Of a stretch of 64,000 nt of DNA, positions 1 to 8,843 are shown one piece after another (position 1 is the first letter of the stretch; the number at the start of each line of letters is the position of its first letter). The DNA comes from Pontibacter aquaedesilientis (GTDB lineage: Bacteria; Bacteroidota; Bacteroidia; Cytophagales; Hymenobacteraceae). Below the pieces are notes generated by a model that worked only from the letters and a program-made list of their open reading frames with translations, did no database searches and was not told the DNA's origin. The stretch is from contig NZ_JACXAJ010000001.1 of NCBI RefSeq assembly GCF_014773225.1, forward strand, positions 682,001 through 746,000, read 5' to 3'. A program made the position numbers and the translations under genes.

Positions 1-1060
1 CAGCCAAGGCTTTGTTGATGGTAGGCTCATGCTGCAGTGCCTCGGCACGCTCAATAAGTTGAAGTTTGGCATCCAGATTGCGCCTTCGGTCCAGTTCTTT
101 CAGCTCGAAGAACATACTGCGATTATTGTAGAAGATATCCAGCAGGGCATGGTACGAATCCCAAAGTTCCTGCGCTTCTCCTGGCGGAACAGGACCAATT
201 GTCTTCCATTCCGACTGGAGTTTTTTCAGCTCGTCGCTGCTGTTCTTGGTTTCGGCAGACTCCACAAGCTCACGCAGCCTTTGCAGCAATTCCTTTTTGC
301 GATCCAGGTTGCGATGGCGCTGCTCCTCGCTCTGCTGTCGCTCCTGATAGCGTGCATCACGGTAAGCGGCATACAACTGCTCCATCTCCGTATGCTCCAT
401 CGGAGCGTGGTAATCAAAGTCTTCCTCTGTACCCCCCTCCTGTTTGAATCGGTCAAGCGCCTCCGTTTTTTCCTGGTTGTACTTCTGCTCATAGTGCCGA
501 TGTACCTCCATAATCTTTTTGTACTTTCTGCGTGCCTCCGGGTTTTTAAGCAAGAGGGTAAGGTGATGGCGCAGTTCATCTATTGAAAGTTGGTCATAAT
601 CTAAGTGATGATCATCCTCTTCGAGCTCTTCTTCGTCGTGGTGGTCATCGTGCGCTGCTGCAGCATTTGGAGCGGTGTCAGCTTTGGCAGTTACCTCGGC
701 TGTGGATTGCTGGGCTGAGGTTGCATTCTGATCGGAAGTAAGCTCATCTGCCCTAGTTTCTTGTGTAGCTTCTCCTGCGGGCAGGTTTGCGTCGGCAAAG
801 GTTTCGGTTATTTCCTCCGTTTGCGCTGCTTCCGGGCCTGACTTCAGGTCTGGTTGAATCTCTGGCTGTTCTTCTTTTGGCACACCCTCTTCCAATGGTT
901 GCTGCCCGCTTTGGTTTTTTTCGTTGATCTCGGCAAGGCGCTTTTCCAAAATATTCATCGGAGACTCCGCCTCTTGCTGGCTCGCTTGGGCCTCGCCCTG
1001 CTGTTGGGTTTTGTTAGGCTCTGCTCCGGTTGGGTCGGTGTGCTGGTTTTCAGTTGTCAT
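1..1060 (-). CDS. DUF349 domain-containing protein (3' end outside window)
   Basis: An open minus-strand frame runs from an ATG at 1060 to the window edge without a stop, giving 353 residues of an incomplete protein. The first ~150 residues are Glu/Gln/Ala-rich and low in complexity. They are followed by a His/Asp/Glu cluster (about residues 140-155) and then a highly charged, helical Arg/Lys/Glu region with repeated aromatic-basic motifs typical of DUF349 repeats. The molecular function of DUF349 proteins is not firmly known. The ATG is 30 bases downstream of the yqgE stop on the same strand, so the two are probably co-transcribed. An in-frame GTG six codons upstream is an alternative start. 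The family call comes from the repeat pattern and is fairly secure; the role is unknown. Confidence 0.82.
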   Translation of the reverse strand, partial: MTTENQHTDPTGAEPNKTQQQGEAQASQQEAESPMNILEKRLAEINEKNQSGQQPLEEGVPKEEQPEIQPDLKSGPEAAQTEEITETFADANLPAGEATQETRADELTSDQNATSAQQSTAEVTAKADTAPNAAAAHDDHHDEEELEEDDHHLDYDQLSIDELRHHLTLLLKNPEARRKYKKIMEVHRHYEQKYNQEKTEALDRFKQEGGTEEDFDYHAPMEHTEMEQLYAAYRDARYQERQQSEEQRHRNLDRKKELLQRLRELVESAETKNSSDELKKLQSEWKTIGPVPPGEAQELWDSYHALLDIFYNNRSMFFELKELDRRRNLDAKLQLIERAEALQHEPTINKALA

Positions 1061-1089
1061 GACTTCAGGTTTTTCCACGTTTAGAAGCG

Positions 1090-1659
1090 TTAGTTTAGTC
1101 GGGGATCCACGGGGTAGTTCGAAAGTACCTTGTATTTCCCTCCCATTTGCCGCAAAATGTTACGCCAAAGGGTATCTACCTCTAAATTAAATAATTTATT
1201 TGTAGCATTGTTGTTCACTATCCAAACATTTTTGTCGATTTCCTCCTGCAATTGCCCTGGCGTCCAGCCAGAATAACCCAGGAAAAACCTGATATCATCT
1301 GTCGAGATGATACCAGACGTTATCATGGTTCGCAGCATTTCGAACTCCCCACCCCAATAAAGGTTTTCACCAAGCTTCACCGCCTGTGGCAATTGCGGCA
1401 GGCGATGCACATAGTGCAGGGTGTTGTACTGTACCGGGCCTCCTATACCTAATTCAGCCTCAAACGTATCTTCATATAGATCAATCACATCGGATAGCTT
1501 CAAATTGGAGATACGGTTCAGGACCAGCCCGAAGGTTCCCTCATCCTCGCTGTGGCTGCAAATGAGCACAACGGTTCTTTCGAAATTTGGGTCTCCTAAG
1601 TAGGGCTCTGATATCAGTATGCTCCCGTTTTGAGGCTTGTTTAAGCTATCTTGGTCCAT
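1090..1659 (-). CDS. yqgE: YqgE/AlgH family protein
   Basis: This 189-residue protein matches the usual family length. It opens with the typical N-terminal block (GSILISEPYLGDPNFERTVV, from about residue 13), followed by H-x-(D/E)-E-G-(T/S)-x-G-L-V-L-N-R and a later GGP motif. It also carries the Gly-Tyr-(S/A)-G-W-x-x-G-Q-L-x-x-E-(I/L) block near residue 130. YqgE is a small cytosolic protein whose biochemical role is undefined; AlgH was linked genetically to alginate regulation in Pseudomonas. It is the first gene of a short minus-strand unit with the DUF349 gene and is divergent from pdxH across 280 AT-rich bases. Confidence 0.95.
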   Translation of the reverse strand: MDQDSLNKPQNGSILISEPYLGDPNFERTVVLICSHSEDEGTFGLVLNRISNLKLSDVIDLYEDTFEAELGIGGPVQYNTLHYVHRLPQLPQAVKLGENLYWGGEFEMLRTMITSGIISTDDIRFFLGYSGWTPGQLQEEIDKNVWIVNNNATNKLFNLEVDTLWRNILRQMGGKYKVLSNYPVDPRLN

Positions 1660-1939
1660 TGGTTATTCAGCTTTTAAGTGTCTTATGGGCGATAATTTCT
1701 TATTTACGCCATGCACCATCCGTTTTATACCTTCTTACGCAAACCATGCAATATGGTATCAAAACGGGCAAAAGCCTCCTTTCATTCGCAAATTTCAGCC
1801 CGATTTAGGAGCCCTTTACTGAATTGCAATGTAAACCTAATTTCTAATTTTATAAATTTATTATAATTTATTACAGTATCAATTAAAATTTATCCGCAGC
1901 GGATTATTTTATAATTTTGGGCAAACCATTATCTCAACT
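1660..1939. other. Divergent intergenic region yqgE/pdxH
   Basis: This is a 280-base AT-rich spacer between two divergent genes. It holds one copy of the over-represented heptamer (as TATACCT, 1726-1732) and the pdxH promoter near its right end. No further gene or RNA structure was recognised. Confidence 0.6.
1912..1919 (+). promoter_or_regulatory. Candidate -7 box for pdxH
   Basis: TAATTTTG matches the Bacteroidota sigma-A -7 consensus TAnnTTTG and lies 20 bases before the pdxH ATG, which suits a short leader. No convincing -33 TTTG is visible at the expected distance. Confidence 0.5.
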
Positions 1940-2590
1940 ATGTCGCTTCAACATGACATTGCCTCTATCCGGATCAACTATTCCCGGCAGGCGCTAACGG
2001 AGGATTCTGTGTCGCTTGACCCGCTGGATCAGTTTAAGGTATGGCTAAATGAGGCCATCGTGGCGCAGGTGCTGGAGCCAACCGCCCTTGTCCTCTCCAC
2101 GGTGTCTGCCGACTGCCGTCCGTCAGCTCGGGTGGTTCTCCTAAAAGAGGTTTCCGCTGACGGGTTTGTGTTCTTCACAAACTATGAAAGCCGCAAGGGA
2201 CAAGAGCTAGCCCAGCGCCCTTACGGTTCCCTTACTTTCTTCTGGGCCGAGCTGGAGCGCCAGGTGCGTATAGAAGGCAGCATAAACAAGGTGGCTGATG
2301 AGGTTTCGGACACTTATTTTCATAGCCGTCCCCGGGGAAGCCAGGTAGGGGCATGGGCTTCTCCGCAAAGCAAGGTAATCGATAGCAGAGAAGAACTTGA
2401 GTTGGCTGACCAGAAGTACCAGAATGATTTTGCAAGCCTGCAGGTCGTGCCCCGTCCCCAGCACTGGGGCGGCTATGTGCTGAAGGCGGAGCGAATCGAG
2501 TTCTGGCAAGGCCGCCCTAACCGTTTGCACGACCGTATCCTCTTCGAACTGGAAGGCGGAAACTGGAGCCGTAAACGCCTTGCTCCCTAG
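1940..2590 (+). CDS. pdxH: Pyridoxamine 5'-phosphate oxidase
   Basis: PdxH is the FMN enzyme that oxidises pyridoxamine or pyridoxine 5'-phosphate to pyridoxal 5'-phosphate in the cytosol. At 216 residues it is close to E. coli PdxH (218). The FMN-binding segment RVVLLKEV...GFVFFTNYESRKG spans about residues 56-80. The SPQSKVI segment is near residue 143, and the family's C-terminal signature (NRLHDR, then W-S-R-K-R-L-A-P at the end) is intact. The chosen ATG puts the conserved L-x-x-D-P-L-x-Q-F-x-x-W segment about 30 residues in, as expected. It is followed 30 bases later by the DUF1015 gene. Confidence 0.97.
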   Translation: MSLQHDIASIRINYSRQALTEDSVSLDPLDQFKVWLNEAIVAQVLEPTALVLSTVSADCRPSARVVLLKEVSADGFVFFTNYESRKGQELAQRPYGSLTFFWAELERQVRIEGSINKVADEVSDTYFHSRPRGSQVGAWASPQSKVIDSREELELADQKYQNDFASLQVVPRPQHWGGYVLKAERIEFWQGRPNRLHDRILFELEGGNWSRKRLAP

Positions 2591-2620
2591 CACAAACTAC
2601 CTTAATATTTGTAATAACAG

Positions 2621-3919
2621 ATGGCAGAAATACTACCCTTCAAAGCCTGGCGCTACAACCAAGAAATGGATCAGGCAATTGAAAGCCTGACCTCTCCGCT
2701 TTTTGATGTAGTGTCAGCAAAGCAACGGGAAGCACTTTACCAGAATAAATTCAACAGTATACATCTCTCGGTACCTTTGGGTGATGACCCGGCTGATCAT
2801 GCTGCGCATACGCTGCAGGAATGGAAGTCGGAAGGTATACTGGCGCATGATCCGCTGCCTGGCATTTATGTGTACTACCAGTACTTCAGGCTAACCGGAA
2901 GCGACAAGGAGTTCTGTCGCAAAGGATTTATCTGCCACATAAAGGCCTATGACTGGCACGAAGGCGTATTGCTCCGCCACGAGAACACGATACCGAGCGC
3001 TGTAAACGACCGCATCGAACTGCTTGAAAAAACACTGCTGAACACCAGCCCGACCCATGGCCTGTACACTGATTCTGAATTTGAGTTGGAACGCTACATG
3101 GATGAGGCTATTCAGTCGCCGCTCTATGAGACGGAGGATTATCAGGGTGTAAGAGATGTGCTGGCTGTAATCCATGACCATGACGTGATCAGACTTTTTA
3201 TTGATAAGCTGCAGGACCAGCAAGTGTTGCTGGCTGATGGGCATCACCGTTACGAGGGGTCACTAGAATACCGAAAAAAACGTATGGCACAGAATCCAGG
3301 CCACACAGGTATGGAGGCGTACAACTACCACCTGATGTACCTGACCAACACCGAGGCCGATGATTTGCGCATTTTGCCAACCCATCGTGTATTGCAGCAG
3401 ATCAGTCTGACAGATGAGGAGTTCCTGGAGAAGCTACGGGAGTATTTTGTCGTTACGCCGAAGGAAGATGTGTACGAACTCAACGAGGTGATCGTGGGCA
3501 AGAATTGGGCATTCGGGCTATACCTGTCCGGCAATGCCTATAAACTGAGACTCAAACCAGAAATTCATCCACTCATTGACTGGCCAGTGCCCCAAGAGGT
3601 AAAAGCCCTGGACCTGACCGTGATGCATTATTTTATTTTCGAGAAGGTGCTGGGCATTGACCGGGAAGCGCAACGCGACTATCCAGGCCTGAGCTATGTG
3701 CGCAATTTTACGGCCTGTGTCAGCCAGGTAGACTCCGGAAAAGCACGTTTAGCGCTTATTACTAACGATGTATCCATGGAACAGGTAAAACGGGTATGTC
3801 ACAGCGGGGCCATCATGCCCCAGAAGTCAACTTTTTTCTATCCGAAAGTTATCTGCGGATTTTTATTCAGCTCAATTAAAGAAAATGAATTTCTCACGGC
3901 CGATTCTGCTTGCCTCTAA
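2621..3919 (+). CDS. DUF1015 family protein
   Basis: This 432-residue soluble protein contains the DUF1015 hallmarks: an N-terminal P-F-x-A-(W/L)-R-(Y/P) opening, the L-x-D-P-L-P-G-(I/L)-Y-x-Y-x-Q-x-F block near residues 80-95, and the Leu-Ala-Asp-Gly-H-H-R-Y-E motif near residue 205. The last motif suggests a catalytic or metal-binding site. No biochemical function is established for the family. The gene lies between pdxH and maf. Its 3' end overlaps maf by 35 bases in a different frame, which suggests translational coupling. Confidence 0.9.
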   Translation: MAEILPFKAWRYNQEMDQAIESLTSPLFDVVSAKQREALYQNKFNSIHLSVPLGDDPADHAAHTLQEWKSEGILAHDPLPGIYVYYQYFRLTGSDKEFCRKGFICHIKAYDWHEGVLLRHENTIPSAVNDRIELLEKTLLNTSPTHGLYTDSEFELERYMDEAIQSPLYETEDYQGVRDVLAVIHDHDVIRLFIDKLQDQQVLLADGHHRYEGSLEYRKKRMAQNPGHTGMEAYNYHLMYLTNTEADDLRILPTHRVLQQISLTDEEFLEKLREYFVVTPKEDVYELNEVIVGKNWAFGLYLSGNAYKLRLKPEIHPLIDWPVPQEVKALDLTVMHYFIFEKVLGIDREAQRDYPGLSYVRNFTACVSQVDSGKARLALITNDVSMEQVKRVCHSGAIMPQKSTFFYPKVICGFLFSSIKENEFLTADSACL

Positions 3920-4454
3920 TTCACCGCGTCGAAAAGAACTCTTAGCAGGTCTCGGGCTCAAATTCGAAGTACGTGTCAAGGAGGTGAATGAGGACTTTCC
4001 AGCGCATATGCAACGCGAGGAAGTGGCCGAATACCTGGCCTCCCATAAAGCGAACGCTTATACCGATGACCTGAAAGACGAGGTTTTGATCACGGCTGAC
4101 ACCATCGTTTGCCTCGGTGACAGGATTCTGAACAAACCGGCCCATGCGACAGAAGCCTTTGACATGCTTCGGGCTTTGTCGGGCACTTCGCATGAGGTGA
4201 TTACAGGTGTTTGTCTGCTGACCCAAGAGGGCAGGACGGTTTTTCATGATACAACCAAGGTATACTTCAAAGAGCTGAGCGACGAAGAAATAAACTTCTA
4301 CATTCAGCATTACAAACCATACGATAAAGCCGGTGCATACGGAATCCAGGAGTGGATCGGAATGATCGGGATTGAGAAGATAGAAGGATCCTATTTCAAT
4401 GTGGTCGGCCTACCGATTCAGAAGCTGTATCAGTACCTCCAGCAACTGGTATAG
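3885..4454 (+). CDS. maf: Maf family nucleotide pyrophosphatase
   Basis: Maf proteins hydrolyse non-canonical or selected nucleoside triphosphates to monophosphates. The 189 residues include the N-terminal signature L-L-A-S-N-S-P-R-R-K-E-L-L (residues 8-20), the K-A-N-A-Y helix, the catalytic T-A-D-T-I-V segment with Asp72, and the Y-D-K-A-G-A-Y-G-I-Q-E block near residue 142. The start lies inside the DUF1015 gene (35-base overlap). A later start would remove the nucleotide-binding signature, so the overlap is real. Confidence 0.96.
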   Translation: MNFSRPILLASNSPRRKELLAGLGLKFEVRVKEVNEDFPAHMQREEVAEYLASHKANAYTDDLKDEVLITADTIVCLGDRILNKPAHATEAFDMLRALSGTSHEVITGVCLLTQEGRTVFHDTTKVYFKELSDEEINFYIQHYKPYDKAGAYGIQEWIGMIGIEKIEGSYFNVVGLPIQKLYQYLQQLV

Positions 4455-4529
4455 ATATAGTCTCCTTTTTATTTTGATTGCAATAGGGAACTGATATTCC
4501 TGCGTAGTGGTCTTTTGCAGGTATAACCC

Positions 4530-4537
4530 TACCTTTG
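4530..4537 (+). promoter_or_regulatory. Candidate -7 box for the RlmI-like gene
   Basis: TACCTTTG fits TAnnTTTG exactly and lies 27 bases before the ATG. The upstream -33 element is not clear; a TTTTG at 4513-4517 is too close. A copy of AGGTATA (4519-4525) lies just upstream. Confidence 0.45.
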
Positions 4538-4564
4538 CGGTTATTATTATAGCAATTTCATCTG

Positions 4565-5752
4565 ATGTCATTTACCAAATTATACCTAGCGAAAGGCAAA
4601 GAGCATTCGCTGAAGCGTTTTCATCCCTGGGTTTTCTCGGGAGCCATTAAAAAATTGGAAGGTCCAGAGCCGGAAGAGGGCGACACGGTGGAGGTTTACT
4701 CCAGCCAGCGCGAATTTCTGGGGATGGGACACTGGGCGCCCGGTTCCATTGCAGTCAGAGTGTTCTCGTTTGTGCAAACCGAGCCGGACTATACCTTCTG
4801 GAAAAGCAAAGTGCAGCAGGCCTATGACTATCGTAGCCGCCTAGGCCTTACCGAAAATCCGCATACCGATGTTTACCGGTTGGTTTATGCAGAAGGTGAC
4901 GGTGTGCCGGGCCTGATTGTGGATGTGTACAAAGATACTGCCGTGGTACAGACGCACTCTGTCGGCATGTATTTGATCAGGGAGCATATTGCAAAAGCGT
5001 TACAGGAAATCTATGGCAGCCGACTTCGGGCCGTCTATGACAAGAGTGCTGAGTCGCTTCCGGCAAAATCGCCGGTGCAGGCTGTGAACGGCTATCTGTT
5101 TGGCGAATCGAACGGTGGCGTGGTGGTGACGGAGTATGAAAACCAGTTTTTCGTGGATTGGGAAAGCGGCCAGAAAACAGGCTTTTTTATCGATCAGCGC
5201 GAAAACCGCGACTTGCTGGCCCGTTATGTGAAAGACAAGTCGGTGCTGAACACGTTTTGCTATACTGGTGGCTTTTCGGTATACGCGCTGAACGCTGGTG
5301 CCAGTGAGGTGCACTCTGTGGATGTGTCGAAAAAAGCCATTGAGCTGACCATTAAGAACGGAGAATTGAGCCAGGCACCAGGCAGACACGAAGCCTTTGC
5401 CGTCGATACCTTCGATTTTCTGAAAGGCAAAGAAGACCGCTACGATGTGATCATATTGGACCCGCCTGCTTTTGCCAAGAGCCAAAAAGTACGCCACAAT
5501 GCTCTGATGGGTTATAAGCGACTTAATGCCGAAGCCATGAAGCGCATTAAGCCAGGAGGAATTCTGTTTACGTTCTCCTGCTCACAGGTAGTGGACAAAT
5601 ATCTGTTCAACAACACGGTGATGGCGGCTGCCATTGAGGCGGGGCGAAACATCAAGATCATGCACCACCTCTCCCAGCCTGCAGACCACCCTATTTCGAT
5701 CTTCCATCCGGAAGGAGAATACCTGAAAGGTCTGGTATTGTTTGTCGAGTAA
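4565..5752 (+). CDS. rlmI: RlmI-like 23S rRNA m5C methyltransferase
   Basis: This is a SAM-dependent RNA methyltransferase of the RlmI/YccW type, which forms 5-methylcytosine in 23S rRNA. The 395 residues have an N-terminal PUA domain (about 1-75, with H-P-W-V-F-S-G-A-I), a central EEHEE-type region, and a C-terminal Rossmann methyltransferase fold. Visible motifs are N-T-F-C-Y-T-G-G-F (SAM-binding loop, about residue 224), L-D-P-P-A-F-A-K-S (about residue 300) and F-S-C-S-Q near residue 341 with the candidate catalytic Cys. It faces the minus-strand rsmF-like gene across a shared terminator, so two rRNA m5C methyltransferase genes converge here. Exact rRNA position is inferred from family only. 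Confidence 0.9.
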   Translation: MSFTKLYLAKGKEHSLKRFHPWVFSGAIKKLEGPEPEEGDTVEVYSSQREFLGMGHWAPGSIAVRVFSFVQTEPDYTFWKSKVQQAYDYRSRLGLTENPHTDVYRLVYAEGDGVPGLIVDVYKDTAVVQTHSVGMYLIREHIAKALQEIYGSRLRAVYDKSAESLPAKSPVQAVNGYLFGESNGGVVVTEYENQFFVDWESGQKTGFFIDQRENRDLLARYVKDKSVLNTFCYTGGFSVYALNAGASEVHSVDVSKKAIELTIKNGELSQAPGRHEAFAVDTFDFLKGKEDRYDVIILDPPAFAKSQKVRHNALMGYKRLNAEAMKRIKPGGILFTFSCSQVVDKYLFNNTVMAAAIEAGRNIKIMHHLSQPADHPISIFHPEGEYLKGLVLFVE

Positions 5753-5774
5753 GGTATAGGTATAAACGAATACA

Positions 5775-5810
5775 AAAAAGGCAGGCGCTTCACAAGCACC
5801 TGCCTTTTCT
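5775..5810. terminator. Bidirectional intrinsic terminator
   Basis: 12-base arms (5779-5790 and 5794-5805) form a stem with one G-T wobble and a 3-base loop. An A-run lies to the left and a T-run to the right, so the hairpin can end transcription from both converging methyltransferase genes. Confidence 0.85.
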
Positions 5811-5824
5811 TTGAGTATAAATTG

Positions 5825-7231
5825 CTATAAATACTGCCCCAGTGAGAAGAGTTCTTCCTCTAATGTTTGCGGTAACTCCATCCGGATGCGCCACTCTTTG
5901 GGGTAATAATTATTCATTCGGTTGCCTATTTGCTTGGCCCAACCAAGTGGTAAACCTTTATACTGCAGCAATACCCAGTCGTTGCCGCTGCCTTCGAGGC
6001 TGATGTCCTCTTTGCGAAGGTAGCGCAGCGCCGATTCCAAGTCCAGTTCCTCTGTTCTGAAAACAGCTTTATTGAGGTAGGGCGACAAGGCTAGGGCATG
6101 CAGCGGTTTCAGTTTTTTGCCTTTCGCTTCTGCCACTTCTATACCTGCGTACACTACATACAGCTTCTGGTATACCTGATCAGCGTATTCAAAAATGGTA
6201 GCAGGTATAGCCGAAATCACTTCGCCATGCTGCAGCCATTCAAATCGATCCGGCTCAATTAGCCAGTCGGCGACCAACGCCTGCTCCTTTTTGCCGGCGG
6301 GAGTCAGTTTATGTTTCTTCTTTTTGCCTGAGCCGTGCACAAGTGCTTCGGCTATACCTTCCTTGCGTATCACAGCCAGGAAAAAGCCCTCGCCTTGCAC
6401 TTGGTGCGGATAAAAGCGATAGCCTTTCATACCGTTTAGTTCTGACGCTTCTACTCCCCAGGCCGGGTCCAGGCGCAGTGACAGACTGGTGGCGTTTTCC
6501 TGTTCGGCCAGCCAAGCCATGTTGCTTTCGTTTTCTGCCTCGTTCCAGGTACAGGTGCTGTAAATAAGAATGCCGCCGGGTTTCAGGGCTTCCCATACAT
6601 CCATCAGGATGCGCTGCTGTCGCTGGGCGCACAGTTTTACATTTTCTTCTGACCACTCCTGCCTGGCCTGTAGGTCCTTCCGGAACATGCCCTCACCGCT
6701 GCAAGGGGCGTCTACCACCATCACATCAAAAAAATCCGGCAACTTGCCAAAGTCACGTGGGTCGTTGTTGGTGACCAGCACATTGCCACTGCCCCATTTC
6801 GTCACATTTTCAGCCAAAATGGTTGCTCTGCTCCTGATCACTTCGTTTGCCACCAGCATGCTGTCCTCGGATAGCAGGCTGGCAATGTGGGTGGATTTGC
6901 CACCAGGAGCACCGCATAGGTCCAATACCCGAAGTGGTTGATCGAGGTTTACCGTCTGTCGTATTGCTTGCTCTAGAAACATGGAACTGGCCTCCTGTAC
7001 ATAGTAGGCCCCGGCGTGCAGCAGTGGATCGAGTGTAAAAAGCGGCCTTTCAGGCAGGTAATAACCAGTGTCAGTCCAGGGCACAGACGGTAGTTGTGGC
7101 TGTTGGCCCAACTTGCGAAGGTTCAGGCGAATACTGACAGGAGCAGGCTGTTGCAACGCGGTTTCAAACTGGGCATAAGCTGATCCCAGTTGTGTTTTCA
7201 TGCGCTCAACAAAAGAAATTGGTAATTCCAT
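5825..7231 (-). CDS. rsmF: RsmF-like 16S rRNA m5C methyltransferase
   Basis: This NOL1/NOP2/Sun family rRNA cytosine-C5 methyltransferase is 468 residues, near E. coli RsmF/YebU (479). The SAM loop L-D-L-C-G-A-P-G-G-K-S-T lies at about residue 103. Motif IV D-A-P-C-S-G-E-G, with the releasing Cys, is near residue 175. Motif VI Y-S-T-C-T-W-N, with the nucleophile Cys, is near residue 225. A C-terminal region of about 170 residues corresponds to the RsmF-specific PUA-like extension. The start codon immediately precedes a hydrophobic P-x-x-F-x-x-R-M segment typical of these enzymes. Confidence 0.92.
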   Translation of the reverse strand: MELPISFVERMKTQLGSAYAQFETALQQPAPVSIRLNLRKLGQQPQLPSVPWTDTGYYLPERPLFTLDPLLHAGAYYVQEASSMFLEQAIRQTVNLDQPLRVLDLCGAPGGKSTHIASLLSEDSMLVANEVIRSRATILAENVTKWGSGNVLVTNNDPRDFGKLPDFFDVMVVDAPCSGEGMFRKDLQARQEWSEENVKLCAQRQQRILMDVWEALKPGGILIYSTCTWNEAENESNMAWLAEQENATSLSLRLDPAWGVEASELNGMKGYRFYPHQVQGEGFFLAVIRKEGIAEALVHGSGKKKKHKLTPAGKKEQALVADWLIEPDRFEWLQHGEVISAIPATIFEYADQVYQKLYVVYAGIEVAEAKGKKLKPLHALALSPYLNKAVFRTEELDLESALRYLRKEDISLEGSGNDWVLLQYKGLPLGWAKQIGNRMNNYYPKEWRIRMELPQTLEEELFSLGQYL

Positions 7232-7327
7232 ACCTTAAAGGTACGGCTAAATCGGCGGAAGGAAAAACAAAGGGTGTGGCCGGTAATGAGTTGATGAGAG
7301 TAAGATCTCCGATTAAACCTTATTTTC

Positions 7328-7723
7328 TCAGACCGTTAACTGCAACGAAAGATACTCCTTTACGATAGGAAGATCTGCCGGGCACCAGGCATAATCGTTC
7401 AGGTCGGCAAGTGTTACCCAATGATAGGTTTTATGCTCAGCCAGCTGAATAGTGCCTCTGTTATACTGGCAAATGTAAGGGATGAGTTCAATAGTGTATG
7501 TTGGGTACTGTTGCTGTACAGGTGTCAGGCGCTGAGTAGGTGTGACAATCAGGTTCAGCTCTTCTGTAATTTCTCTGGTCAGACATTCTGTTTCGGTTTC
7601 GCCTTCTTCAATTTTTCCGCCCGGAAACTCCCACAAAAGTGCCTGGGTCATGGTTTCGCTGCGCTGCGTGATGAGCACACGTCCGAACTGTTCAATGATA
7701 GCACAGGTAACTTTGATAAGCAT
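7328..7723 (-). CDS. mutT: Nudix hydrolase, MutT-like
   Basis: This 131-residue Nudix protein carries a complete Nudix box, G-G-K-I-E-E-G-E-T-E-x7-R-E-I-x-E-E-L (about residues 34-57). The N-terminal strand pattern and W-E-F-P-G-G-K resemble the 8-oxo-dGTP diphosphatase subgroup, which cleans oxidised nucleotides from the pool. Substrate is inferred. It is preceded on the same strand by the acyltransferase gene, 37 bases upstream, so they may share a transcript. Confidence 0.9.
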   Translation of the reverse strand: MLIKVTCAIIEQFGRVLITQRSETMTQALLWEFPGGKIEEGETETECLTREITEELNLIVTPTQRLTPVQQQYPTYTIELIPYICQYNRGTIQLAEHKTYHWVTLADLNDYAWCPADLPIVKEYLSLQLTV

Positions 7724-7760
7724 AGCTTAAAATAATGGAAATGTTGAAAAGATACTATAA

Positions 7761-8750
7761 TCAGGAGGTGATTTTTTCGGAAAACCAGGATTCCACCAAA
7801 AAGAATGCATAACCTGCAGCGAGACAAAAAGCAAGGTTTGCCAATGCGGAAGGTCCTTCTGGCATCAAACCAAAGTAAAGGACCTGCACCAGAAAGATAT
7901 GATACGATGCCTTCCCAATTTGTGCCATGGTGACAAACAGTTGATTATCTGACCGCTGTGGGAACAGCAGAATGGCAAGGTAGATGAGTAAGGTTGCGTA
8001 AGGAAAAGTAAGAACTAACTGTGCTTGCCATTCGGGCCGGATGTAAGGTAAAGACACACCCTGGTATTGATGTATGTACAAGTACAAAGCACTTGCCAGT
8101 CCTGATAAGATCACGAACCACTTGACACGGGGTTGTTCTCCTGAAGCCAGCCTGGCAAGCCACATACCCAGGGCAATGGCAGACAAATAACGAAAGAAAG
8201 CGGCGTCGTATAAGTAACGGTTCTCGTCGAAATAAGCGAACTGGAAAGATATGATCAAAAAAGCAATTTCTAACGCTATAAGCGTCGCAATGGTGAGATA
8301 AGGCTTGCGGTGGAAGGTATAGCCGATCAGGGGAAGCAGCAGGATGGATTGCAAAAGCAGGGTGATGAAATAGTTGCCTTTGCCGGAGACGGGTAGCACA
8401 CCAATGAAGTTTTCCCAGCCCAGGGTAAAGATCTCCTCCCCATACAGTTGCTGCCATACATGACCCGCTCCGATAGCAATAACATACAGAAGCAAAAGCG
8501 GGAATATGATGCGTATGGCTTTCTTCTGGAAATAATGTAAGGTATAGAGGTGCCGGAACTGAAGCGTTTTGCCGCTGTAGGACAAGCCAAGGTTAAAGCC
8601 CATGATCACCATAAACAACGGAACAGCCTGCCAGATATGAAACACGGCAAAGCTCTCTATCAACTCCTGCTTGCTTAACGAATGTAGCAGGATGACAGCG
8701 ATAATGGCCAGGCCTTTTAGTAGATCAATCTGTTGAAAGTGTTGCTTCAT
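7761..8750 (-). CDS. Acyltransferase family 3 membrane protein
   Basis: This 329-residue integral membrane protein has about 9-10 hydrophobic helices. It opens with I-D-L-L-K-G-L-A-I-I-A-V-I-L-L-H-S, the N-terminal signature (Arg/Lys-Gly then His) of the acyltransferase_3 family, which O-acylates cell-surface sugars or lipids. A second family-like patch is P-L-F-M-V-I-M-G-F near residue 45. The substrate cannot be told, since no glycan-synthesis genes adjoin it. A terminator separates it from gpsA upstream. Confidence 0.85.
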   Translation of the reverse strand: MKQHFQQIDLLKGLAIIAVILLHSLSKQELIESFAVFHIWQAVPLFMVIMGFNLGLSYSGKTLQFRHLYTLHYFQKKAIRIIFPLLLLYVIAIGAGHVWQQLYGEEIFTLGWENFIGVLPVSGKGNYFITLLLQSILLLPLIGYTFHRKPYLTIATLIALEIAFLIISFQFAYFDENRYLYDAAFFRYLSAIALGMWLARLASGEQPRVKWFVILSGLASALYLYIHQYQGVSLPYIRPEWQAQLVLTFPYATLLIYLAILLFPQRSDNQLFVTMAQIGKASYHIFLVQVLYFGLMPEGPSALANLAFCLAAGYAFFLVESWFSEKITS

Positions 8751-8784
8751 GCTACATCAGCGGTCCTCATGTGGGAGTTTACCT

Positions 8785-8826
8785 GCTAAAACGCGAAAGG
8801 CATACCTGTCGGCATGCCTTTCGCAT
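8785..8826 (-). terminator. Hairpin after gpsA
   Basis: Perfect 11-base arms (8793-8803 and 8814-8824, GCGAAAGGCAT and its complement) flank a 10-base loop. On the minus strand the hairpin is followed by GTTTTAG, a weak T-run, so it most likely ends the sdaAB-tolC-macA-gpsA transcript. Confidence 0.65.
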
Positions 8827-8843
8827 TAAAAATAAGGTATGCG